From CALCLY01 sp900552775 (GTDB lineage: Bacteria; Bacillota; Clostridia; UMGS1883; UMGS1540): a stretch of 33,801 bases of DNA. The notes below the pieces were generated by a model. That model did not search any database and was not told the DNA's origin. It saw only the letters and a list, made by a program, of their open reading frames with translations. Position 1 is the stretch's first letter; every line of letters starts with the position of its first letter. Made by a program: the position numbers and the translations under genes. Location of the stretch: assembly GCA_937966555.1 (NCBI GenBank), contig CALCLY010000021.1, positions 1 through 33,801 of the forward strand, written 5' to 3'. This document shows, piece by piece, positions 15,652 through 22,196 of this stretch.

Positions 15652-16245
15652 ATGACTGCTTTTGAAATCTTGATAGACATTTCAAATAAAAATAATGGGT
15701 TGATACTGACAAAAACTGCTGCTGATAACGGTGTAAGCAGGGCGAGTCTCTCTCAACTATGCAAAGCCGGAAAAATATCAAGGATTGCCAAGGGGCAGTA
15801 TGTTTTGGCTGATGCGTTGAACGATGAAATGCTGTCGCTTAGCATTCGCTCCGATTTAATAGTGTTCTCTCACGAAAGTGCGTTGTTCTTAAACGGCATT
15901 TCTGAGAGAACTCCGTTTGAACACACCGTAACTATACCATCTTCCAAAACTTTGGCTCGCTCGATCAGTGAGCAATGTAAAATATATTACATTAAAGATG
16001 ATTTGCATAATATGGGCAAGGTGCAGTTGATTACTCCTATGGGGAATAGCGTTCCGGCGTACGATATGGACAGAACTATATGCGATATTGTCAGAAGCCG
16101 CAGCAGAATTGCTGATGAAACCTTTCTTTCATCATTAAAACAATACGCCGCAAATCCCAATAAAAACCTTGCAAGTCTTAGCATATATGCAAGCAGAATG
16201 GGAATTTTGCAACAAGTGAGAAAATATTTGGAGGTGTTGTTATGA
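15652..16245 (+). CDS. abiEi: AbiEi-type antitoxin / transcriptional regulator
   Basis: This 197-residue protein is the antitoxin of a type IV AbiE system, which blocks phage growth. It carries an N-terminal winged helix-turn-helix (NGLILTKTAADNGVSRASLSQLCKAGKISRIAKGQYVLADAL, quoted in pieces). The AbiEi core follows: SLSIRSDLIVFSHESALFLNGISERTPFEHTVTIPSS, YIKDDL and YDMDRTICDIVRSRSRI. The frame is open from 15637, but GAGGGG lies 7 nt before the ATG at 15652, which I use. Family members repress their own promoter; the strong promoter lies just upstream. The stop overlaps the toxin start as ATGA. Confidence 0.9.
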   Translation: MTAFEILIDISNKNNGLILTKTAADNGVSRASLSQLCKAGKISRIAKGQYVLADALNDEMLSLSIRSDLIVFSHESALFLNGISERTPFEHTVTIPSSKTLARSISEQCKIYYIKDDLHNMGKVQLITPMGNSVPAYDMDRTICDIVRSRSRIADETFLSSLKQYAANPNKNLASLSIYASRMGILQQVRKYLEVLL

Positions 16246-17081
16246 GCAACGCAAAGGCGATGAGCCTGAAAGCAAAAATACGAAATATAGCAAAATCGAA
16301 GAATATTCCCGCACAGGTTATATTGCAGAATTATATGTTTGAAAGATTTTTAAATAGGCTGTCTGTTTCGGAGTATAAAGAAAAATTCGTGTTAAAGGGC
16401 GGTATGCTTGTTGCGGCATTGGTCGGACTTGACAATCGTGCAACTATGGATTTGGATACTACGCTCAAAAATCTGCCGCTTACACCGGAGGCTATTGAAA
16501 AAGCGTTAAGCGAGATTTTTGAAATTGACCTGAATGATGATGTGAAGTTTCGCTTGAAAAATATTTCCCCCATTCGCGAAGATGATGTTTATGGCGGATA
16601 TAGAGTGGCGTTGGATGCGATTTATGAAACAATCGTCACGCCGATGACAATAGATGTTTCGACGGGCGATGTTATTACACCAAACGCCGTGCAATTTAGT
16701 TTCACGGGAATTTTTGATGATGAACTTAAATTTGAACTGTGGGCGTATAACATAGAAACGGTATTAGCCGAAAAGGTTGAAACAATTCTCAGAAGGAGTG
16801 TGTTTAATACACGCCCAAGAGACTTTTACGATGCATACATACTTATTACAACACAAAAATTTGATAGAGCTGTGTTTGCTGAAGCGTTAGAAAAAACTAT
16901 TGAGCATAGAGGAACGAGAAGTCAGATAAATGATTATATGGATACTATGACTGTTATTGAAAATAGCGTTGAGCTTCAACAAATGTGGGACAACTATCAG
17001 AAACGATTTGTATATGCAAAGGATATTAGCTTTGACGATGTATGTGATGTAATTAGAAATCTAATAATTAATATAAATTGA
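16242..17081 (+). CDS. abiEii: AbiEii-type nucleotidyltransferase toxin
   Basis: This 279-residue DNA-polymerase-beta-like nucleotidyltransferase is the toxin of the AbiE pair. FVLKGGMLVAAL (Lys52, Gly53-54) and RATMDLDTT (Arg66, Asp70, Asp72) are the nucleotide- and metal-binding motifs of the AbiEii family. ETVLAEKVETILRRSVFNTRPRDFYDAYIL is the conserved C-terminal part. Family members transfer nucleotides to RNA targets such as tRNA. The length is normal and the motifs are intact. It is translationally coupled to AbiEi and ends before a strong terminator, so it is a closed two-gene unit within the element's defence cargo. Confidence 0.92.
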   Translation: MSNAKAMSLKAKIRNIAKSKNIPAQVILQNYMFERFLNRLSVSEYKEKFVLKGGMLVAALVGLDNRATMDLDTTLKNLPLTPEAIEKALSEIFEIDLNDDVKFRLKNISPIREDDVYGGYRVALDAIYETIVTPMTIDVSTGDVITPNAVQFSFTGIFDDELKFELWAYNIETVLAEKVETILRRSVFNTRPRDFYDAYILITTQKFDRAVFAEALEKTIEHRGTRSQINDYMDTMTVIENSVELQQMWDNYQKRFVYAKDISFDDVCDVIRNLIININ

Positions 17082-17116
17082 GCTCTGTTTAAGGAAAATG
17101 ATATACAAACAAAGCT

Positions 17117-17152
17117 AAATATCTGTCATAAAAAAATATGACAGATATTTTC
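17117..17152 (+). terminator. Terminator of the abiE operon
   Basis: A 14-bp perfect stem AAATATCTGTCATA / TATGACAGATATTT (17117-17130, 17137-17150) has a six-A loop and is followed by TCT. Confidence 0.8.
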
Positions 17153-17174
17153 TGCGAAAAAAGTTCTAAAAAGC

Positions 17175-17203
17175 TTGACAACCTGAAAACCATATGATAT
17201 AAT
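17175..17203 (+). promoter_or_regulatory. Rightward promoter at the head of the restriction locus
   Basis: TTGACA (17175-17180) and TATAAT (17198-17203) are 17 bp apart, with a predicted start near 17210. It faces a second promoter on the other strand. Confidence 0.8.
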
Positions 17204-17209
17204 TCTTTA

Positions 17210-17284
17210 TGAAGAAACGAAAGAGCCATCCTATACGACGGCAATCGTTATAGGACGGCTTCCCTCTTTACATTTATACTTTCT
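17210..17284. ncRNA. Convergently transcribed hairpin RNA locus
   Basis: Transcripts from the facing promoters overlap for about 75 nt. The overlap is nearly filled by a long hairpin at 17220-17269. Its paired parts are AAAGAG/CTCTTT, GCC/GGC, TCCTATA/TATAGGA and CGA/TCG, around loop CGGCAA. No ORF longer than 14 codons starts here. On the minus strand the hairpin is followed by a T-rich stretch, fitting a short antisense RNA; on the plus strand there is no T-run, so transcription may continue into the next genes. This is inferred from signals only. Confidence 0.45.
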
Positions 17285-17290
17285 TATTAA

Positions 17291-17319
17291 ATTGTATCAC
17301 AAAATGGTCGATTTGTCAA
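17291..17319 (-). promoter_or_regulatory. Leftward promoter facing the rightward one
   Basis: On the minus strand TTGACA (17319-17314) and TACAAT (17296-17291) are exactly 17 bp apart, with a start near 17284. Confidence 0.75.
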
Positions 17320-17359
17320 TGAGGGGCGTTTCAAATTTTTAGAAAGGAGATAACCTCTC

Positions 17360-17563
17360 ATGATTTATTATGTTAACAAAAATGCACAGTCTGATGGTAC
17401 GCACGAGGTACATAACAGTGACTGTGAATGGCTGCCGGATGTTGAAAATCGCATTCTGCTTGGTTCGTTCAATGACGGAAAAGAAGCAGTAAAGGCGGCA
17501 AAGTCATATTACAGCAATGTTGATGGATGCTATTTTTGCTGTAAAGAAGCGCATACACGCTAA
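17360..17563 (+). CDS. Small Cys/His-rich protein at the head of the restriction locus
   Basis: This 67-residue protein has a likely zinc-binding arrangement: EVHNSDCEWLP near residues 16-26 and DGCYFCCKEAH at the C-terminal end. The spacing of His/Cys in the first motif and the CxxCC in the second recalls small Ada-type metal-binding modules. AGAAAGGAGATAACC precedes the ATG. It lies downstream of the convergent-promoter locus and 54 bp before the half-size hsdS gene. I do not recognise a named family. A role as a regulator, an accessory nuclease cofactor or a phage-sensing module is all possible. Confidence 0.7.
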   Translation: MIYYVNKNAQSDGTHEVHNSDCEWLPDVENRILLGSFNDGKEAVKAAKSYYSNVDGCYFCCKEAHTR

Positions 17564-17575
17564 GATTACATTTGG

Positions 17576-17599
17576 TCGGGCTCATGTAAATGAGCCCGA
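17576..17599 (+). other. Hairpin between the Cys/His protein and the half-HsdS gene
   Basis: TCGGGCTCA / TGAGCCCGA (9 bp, 6-nt loop) is followed by CC-ATATGGAGG, with no T-run. It could be an attenuating or processing structure in the operon message. Confidence 0.6.
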
Positions 17600-17617
17600 T
17601 CCATATGGAGGATCAAC

Positions 17618-18208
17618 ATGAAAAAGTATAAAATATCCGAAATAGCAGATGTGCAAAGCGGCTTGGTATTAAGCAGAAAAGCAGCAAAGGAGACGGACGG
17701 TAAATACCCTTATCAAAGATTAACGCTGAGATCCGTAACAGAGGATTGCTTGTTTGACAATACATCTTTCGAAACATATGATGCGTGTGAAATTGTTGAT
17801 AAACAATTCATTACTCATAAAAATGATATTATTGTTAGACTTTACTACCCGATATGTGCAACATTGATTACAGAAGAAAACGAAGGGCTGATTGTACCTT
17901 CTCAATTGGGAATTATTCGTTTAAAAGAAGATTGCCCATTTTTGCCGGGATTTGTGAGTGCTTATTTGATGAATGAAAGAAATTTGGAAAGTTTAATCGA
18001 AGGAGCCGGTATGGCAGCACAAAAGATTGTGAAAATAGGTAATATAGCTGAATTGGAAATACCCTGTTTGCCAATTGAGAAACAGAAAATCATTTCCGAC
18101 ATTTCTAACGAACAACTAACTATAGTTGCTTTGTATAAAAAAATTATTGAGCAAGAAACACTACGAACAAAATCTGTTATTAAGGATATAATCGGAGGAA
18201 AAAGATAA
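17618..18208 (+). CDS. Half-size type I restriction specificity subunit (HsdS-like)
   Basis: This 196-residue protein has only one target-recognition domain and one conserved helical region, half of a normal HsdS (about 400). It opens with KYKISEIADVQSGLVLSRKA and ends CLPIEKQKIISDISNEQLTIVALYKKIIEQETLRTKSVIKDII (quoted in pieces). That is the usual TRD start and spacer helix. GGAGG lies about 7 nt before the ATG. Its stop overlaps the hsdM start by one base. It could pair with itself or with the full HsdS further on to change specificity, or be a remnant; the frame is intact and coupled, which argues against decay. No recombination repeats linking it to the other hsdS were seen. Confidence 0.8.
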   Translation: MKKYKISEIADVQSGLVLSRKAAKETDGKYPYQRLTLRSVTEDCLFDNTSFETYDACEIVDKQFITHKNDIIVRLYYPICATLITEENEGLIVPSQLGIIRLKEDCPFLPGFVSAYLMNERNLESLIEGAGMAAQKIVKIGNIAELEIPCLPIEKQKIISDISNEQLTIVALYKKIIEQETLRTKSVIKDIIGGKR

Positions 18209-19782
18209 TGAGTACGACAAAGAAGGATATAACAAGTGCACTGATGAGAGGTGCTGATTCGCTCCGTGACACAATAGATGCCGCAAATTACAAGGACTAT
18301 GTTCTTCCAATTATGTTTGTTAAGTATCTTAGCGATTGCTATAACGAAGAAGTCGAAAAACTTGAAAAGGAATACAGCGGTGCAAGACCTGAAAGACTTG
18401 AAAGACAGAAGCGGTATTTGCCTTTTAGAGTTGCAGAGTCTTGTAATTTTAAAACATTGTTTGACCAAAGATATGCGGAAAACATTGGCGAGCTTATTAA
18501 TATGGCAATGCGTCAAATTGAAGCAGATAACAATCAGCAGTTAGCAGGGGTTCTAAACACTGTTGATTTCAATAGTGAAAATGCTCTTGGAACAAAAGAT
18601 CATAAAAATGCAATACTGCGTACGTTGCTTGAAGATTTCGAGCCGCTTGATTTAAGACCATCACAGATAGAAGTTAAAGAAGGACAAGTGCCTGCTGATG
18701 TAATCGGTGATGCTTATGAGTATATGATTGGTGAATTTGCGAGAATGGCGGGAAAGAAAGCGGGATCTTTCTACACGCCTGCTGCCGTGTCTGAAATTAT
18801 GGCTCGTATTGTAAATGTTCAGTCAGGAGACCGTGTTTATGATCCGACATGCGGTTCGGGTTCGCTTTTGATAAAAGCTGCAAAGAAGCAGAATGCAAGT
18901 CAAGTTACCATTTATGGTCAGGAAGTAAACGGTTCTTCTGTTGCTATGGCAAAAATGAATATGTACATTCATGAAATTCGTGATGCAAAAATTGCGTGGG
19001 GTGATACACTTGCAAATCCTGCATTTAAAGATGATGACGGCAATTTACTCTTATTTGATGCAATAGTTGCAAATATGCCTTTCAGCAAAGATAAGTGGGC
19101 GGCAGGGTTTAATCCCGGCGGTGAGGCTGTGGGGAGTGGTGTAAAACAATTCAAGATGGAGCCTTCACTTGATAGGTATCACAGATTTGATTGGGGAGTT
19201 CCTCCTGCAAGTAAAGGCGATTGGGCGTTTCTTCTTCATATGATAAAAAGCCTTGCTATTGATGGCACTATCGCAGCTGTTGCTCCGCATGGTGTTTTAT
19301 TCAGAGGCTCAGCGGAAGGTAAAATCAGGCAGCGAGTAATTGAAGAAAACATATTGGATGCCGTTATTGGCTTGCCTGAAAATTTGTTTTACGGAACATC
19401 AATTCCTGCTTGTATCCTTGTGTTTAAAAAAGGACGTAAAACTGACGATATTCTCTTTATTGATGCAAGCAAAAAAGATGAAAACGGTGATTTAAGATAC
19501 ATCAAGGCTACAAATCAGAATGAGCTTGGAGAAAAGCATATTGACGATATTATCAAAGCTTATAAAAATAGAGCCGATGTAGATAAATTTGCTCACGTGG
19601 CAACGCTTGAAGAGATTAGGGAAAATGACTTTAATCTGAATATTCCTCGTTATGTTGACACATTTGAGGAAGAAGAATTAATTGATATTGAAGAAGTTCA
19701 AAAAAGTATTGCTGATTTGAAAATTGAAATTGCAGAAGCAGAAGCGAAAATGGACGAGTATCTCAGAGCGCTTGGGTTATAA
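18208..19782 (+). CDS. hsdM: Type I restriction-modification DNA methyltransferase subunit M
   Basis: This 524-residue N6-adenine methyltransferase has the HsdM_N domain (about 8-150) and then the catalytic fold. The SAM motif I is DPTCGSG at residues 212-218. The catalytic motif IV reads NMPF at 289-292 where most HsdM proteins have NPPF/Y; I recall NMPF as a subfamily variant, so activity is likely. KAGSFYTPAAVSEIMARI and RFDWGVPPASKGDWAFLLHM are typical. The C-terminus is a coiled coil (IEEVQKSIADLKIEIAEAEAKMDEY). The ATG follows GGAGGAAAAAG. It lies between the half-HsdS and the DUF6414-like gene. Confidence 0.95.
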   Translation: MSTTKKDITSALMRGADSLRDTIDAANYKDYVLPIMFVKYLSDCYNEEVEKLEKEYSGARPERLERQKRYLPFRVAESCNFKTLFDQRYAENIGELINMAMRQIEADNNQQLAGVLNTVDFNSENALGTKDHKNAILRTLLEDFEPLDLRPSQIEVKEGQVPADVIGDAYEYMIGEFARMAGKKAGSFYTPAAVSEIMARIVNVQSGDRVYDPTCGSGSLLIKAAKKQNASQVTIYGQEVNGSSVAMAKMNMYIHEIRDAKIAWGDTLANPAFKDDDGNLLLFDAIVANMPFSKDKWAAGFNPGGEAVGSGVKQFKMEPSLDRYHRFDWGVPPASKGDWAFLLHMIKSLAIDGTIAAVAPHGVLFRGSAEGKIRQRVIEENILDAVIGLPENLFYGTSIPACILVFKKGRKTDDILFIDASKKDENGDLRYIKATNQNELGEKHIDDIIKAYKNRADVDKFAHVATLEEIRENDFNLNIPRYVDTFEEEELIDIEEVQKSIADLKIEIAEAEAKMDEYLRALGL

Positions 19783-19795
19783 AAAGGGGGATATT

Positions 19796-20545
19796 ATGTT
19801 TCGTAGTTTTATTTACTTAGACACAGATAAATTAAACACATATAAAAGACAGATTGAAGGCAGTACATTAAACCTTAAATCTGCAACTATGAAAAAAAGC
19901 AAAAACGCTTCTGCAGAACTCAAAGGTCTTGGTGGCAAAATTGGCAACGAAACTCAAATCGAAGGTGAATATACAAGCGATCCAAGCTATGAGTATGATA
20001 AATTTGAAGCGTTGCTGAATGATATGTTGGGGGACAATTATTTTGATTTGGTATTGAATGATTTTGATCTTACTACTCTTCCTGCGATGAGCATTATGAG
20101 AATAAATAGCTCATTCACAGTCCCTGAATCTTTCGATATGGTAAATATCATTGAAAAATTCAAACCTATGCTTATGGGACAAATTGATGCTAATTCGACA
20201 GGTGAACAGGAAGCATTAGAACGCATTCTTGGTAAGGCTTCTGCGGATGTTCCAATTGTTTCTGAATTTGCGGATGTTGCTATCTCCGGAAAATTGAATG
20301 CAAAATATCTTCTGGAAGATTATGCTCAATTAGAAGAATACAGCGAACAAGATGTGTTTATTTTATGTAAAGTTGTAGGGTTAATGCAAAAAGAGAGTGT
20401 TGAGATATTTGATCCTTTAAAAGATTTTATCAGATTGCCAAGAGCAGTAAGAAGACAAACTAATTTTGGGGATACTACAGGCTTGGAAAAAATATATGTT
20501 GAAGGTCCCGTACTGAAAGTTGAAATCATAGCGATTTATAAATAG
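19796..20545 (+). CDS. DUF6414-like protein inserted in the restriction operon
   Basis: This 249-residue protein starts MFRSFIYLDTDKLNTYKRQI. That opening resembles the DUF6414 family as I remember it, a group of unknown function often beside restriction or phage-defence genes. The remainder has beta-rich stretches (ELKGLGGKIGNETQIEGEYT), helical parts and a C-terminal VYVEGPVLKVEIIAIYK-like strand (IYVEGPVLKVEIIAIYK). There is no signal peptide, membrane helix or nuclease motif that I can see. The frame opens at 19724, inside hsdM, but AAGGGGG lies 6 nt before the ATG at 19796. It is not a standard type I subunit, yet sits tightly between hsdM and hsdS. A regulatory, anti-self or effector role is possible; none is shown. 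Confidence 0.7.
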   Translation: MFRSFIYLDTDKLNTYKRQIEGSTLNLKSATMKKSKNASAELKGLGGKIGNETQIEGEYTSDPSYEYDKFEALLNDMLGDNYFDLVLNDFDLTTLPAMSIMRINSSFTVPESFDMVNIIEKFKPMLMGQIDANSTGEQEALERILGKASADVPIVSEFADVAISGKLNAKYLLEDYAQLEEYSEQDVFILCKVVGLMQKESVEIFDPLKDFIRLPRAVRRQTNFGDTTGLEKIYVEGPVLKVEIIAIYK

Positions 20546-20555
20546 AGGGAATGAT

Positions 20556-21776
20556 ATGAGAGCAGAAATAGAGCGAAGAATTGAGCAAATTAAAAACGGT
20601 GAAATTCCTAATGGTTATACAGCTACTAAAGCTGGTGTTTTGCCAAAATGGGATTGTGTGCGTCTAAATCAAATAGCGGAACCGATAACCAAAATAGTTG
20701 GCAATGGTACATATGAAACCTTAAGCATTTCAGCAGGAATTGGATTTGTTAACCAAGCAAAAAAGTTTGGCAAGGAATTGTCGGGGAAACAGTACGAAAA
20801 ATATACCGTGTTAAACCGTGGTGATTTCTCGTACAACAAAGGCAACTCTAAATCTTATCCGCAAGGGTGTATATACAGATTAAAGGATAGGGAAACGGCT
20901 GCCGTTCCTAATGTTTTTGAGAGTTTTAAAATAAAAAAGGACAGTCCGGATTATTACGAGCAATTATTTACAAGTGGGTATTTAAACAAACAACTTTCAA
21001 AGAAAATAAATCACGGTGTTCGTGATAATGGTCTTTTAAATTTGACCGAAAAAGACTTTTATAGTTGTTATGTTCCGCATCCCCCTATTGCTGAACAACA
21101 GAAAATTGCAGAAATTCTTATGCAATGCGATAAGGTGATTGAACTTAAGCAAAAACGCATTGAAGAAGAAAAGAAATTATTAAAATATTTGATGAAAATA
21201 ATGCTTAGTCCAAACTTTGACGCCAAATCCGATGAATCCCCTTTGGGATGGCGAAAATGTCATTTGGAAGATGTTTGCGATATAGCTACGGGAGATAAAG
21301 ATGTTCAAAACAAGGTGGAAGATGGCAAATATCCCTTTTTTATTCGTTCTGAAAAGGTAGAAAGAATAGACACTTTTTCATATGATGGAGAAGCGATTTT
21401 AATTCCTGGAGATGGAAAAATCGGAGAAGTTTTTCACTATATTAATGGAAAATTTGATTTCCATCAACGAGTATACAAGATTAGCGATTTTAATAAAGAT
21501 TGTAGCGGTAAATTTGTTTATTATTATCTCAAGTTGAATTTTAAGAAAAGAGCTATGACGATGACCGCAAAAGCAACGGTTGATTCTTTAAGAAGGGACA
21601 TGTTAACAAGAATGGAAGTGTCGCTTCCAGATATAGAATATCAGAAAAAGATAGTTGAAGTGTTAGATACACAAAACAGTATAATTGAGAAACATGAACA
21701 GGAATTGAAACGTTGGCAAGAAAAGAAAAAATCGTTGATGCAGTTGTTATTAACAGGTGTTATAAGAGCGAAATAA
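20556..21776 (+). CDS. hsdS: Type I restriction specificity subunit S, full length
   Basis: This 406-residue subunit recognises both halves of the target site for methylation and cleavage. TRD1 spans about residues 25-180 (LPKWDCVRLNQIAEPI at its start), followed by the conserved helix CR (PIAEQQKIAEILMQCDKVIELKQKRIEEEKKLLKYLMK, in pieces). TRD2 (LGWRKCHLEDVCDIATGDKDV onward) and a second conserved helix region end the protein (MQLLLTGVIRAK). A GAGGGAATG ribosome site lies before the ATG. It is co-directional with hsdM and hsdR. A second, half-size S protein is encoded upstream of hsdM, so the locus has three recognition domains in all. Confidence 0.93.
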   Translation: MRAEIERRIEQIKNGEIPNGYTATKAGVLPKWDCVRLNQIAEPITKIVGNGTYETLSISAGIGFVNQAKKFGKELSGKQYEKYTVLNRGDFSYNKGNSKSYPQGCIYRLKDRETAAVPNVFESFKIKKDSPDYYEQLFTSGYLNKQLSKKINHGVRDNGLLNLTEKDFYSCYVPHPPIAEQQKIAEILMQCDKVIELKQKRIEEEKKLLKYLMKIMLSPNFDAKSDESPLGWRKCHLEDVCDIATGDKDVQNKVEDGKYPFFIRSEKVERIDTFSYDGEAILIPGDGKIGEVFHYINGKFDFHQRVYKISDFNKDCSGKFVYYYLKLNFKKRAMTMTAKATVDSLRRDMLTRMEVSLPDIEYQKKIVEVLDTQNSIIEKHEQELKRWQEKKKSLMQLLLTGVIRAK

Positions 21777-21801
21777 AATAATTATAGAAAGGATTTTTAT
21801 T

Positions 21802-22158
21802 ATGGCTACATTAAATATGGAAGGTTCATATATTTTGAGTACAGATGTAATTAATGAAAAGGTTACCAGAACTAGTCCGGGTAATTATGCTCTCGGATAT
21901 GTAAAAGATAATAAGTTTATTGTTCAATATGTGGGACGCGCAGATAAGGATGTTGCTTCAAGATTAAAGCAACATGTGGGAGAAAAATATAAAAGGTTTA
22001 AGTTTTCTTATGCAACATCGCCCAAAGCTGCATTTGAGAAGGAATGCGAAAACTATCACGACTTTGGCGGCACCGAAGGAAAGGTAGATAATAAAATTCA
22101 TCCTGACAGACCGGTATATGCTAATTGGAAATGTCCAAAATGTAAAATATTTGGTTAA
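21802..22158 (+). CDS. GIY-YIG-like small protein
   Basis: This 118-residue protein lies between hsdS and hsdR. GNYALGYVKDNKFIVQYVGRADKDVASRLKQH (residues 27-58, in pieces) has the spacing of GIY-YIG nucleases: a first Gly/Tyr strand, YVGRA in place of YIGKT, then an Arg/His helix. AFEKECENYHDFGG supplies a likely catalytic Glu. The C-terminus ends WKCPKC, a possible half zinc site. AGAAAGGA precedes the ATG at 21802. It could be an extra nuclease or DNA-binding accessory of the restriction operon. Family assignment is by motif reading and is moderate. Confidence 0.6.
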   Translation: MATLNMEGSYILSTDVINEKVTRTSPGNYALGYVKDNKFIVQYVGRADKDVASRLKQHVGEKYKRFKFSYATSPKAAFEKECENYHDFGGTEGKVDNKIHPDRPVYANWKCPKCKIFG

Positions 22159-22196
22159 TTCTTTAATGCAATTAAATTGAAACAGGAGCAATAATT

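Noticed and set aside
17209..17253. 14-codon ORF MKKRKSHPIRRQSL as a type I toxin peptide
   Set aside because: It has no ribosome site, starts at the expected transcript 5' end, has no hydrophobic stretch and lies within the hairpin.
18289..18310. Possible inversion-type shuffling between the two hsdS genes
   Set aside because: Both genes face the same way and I could see no shared inverted repeats or recombinase gene next to them.
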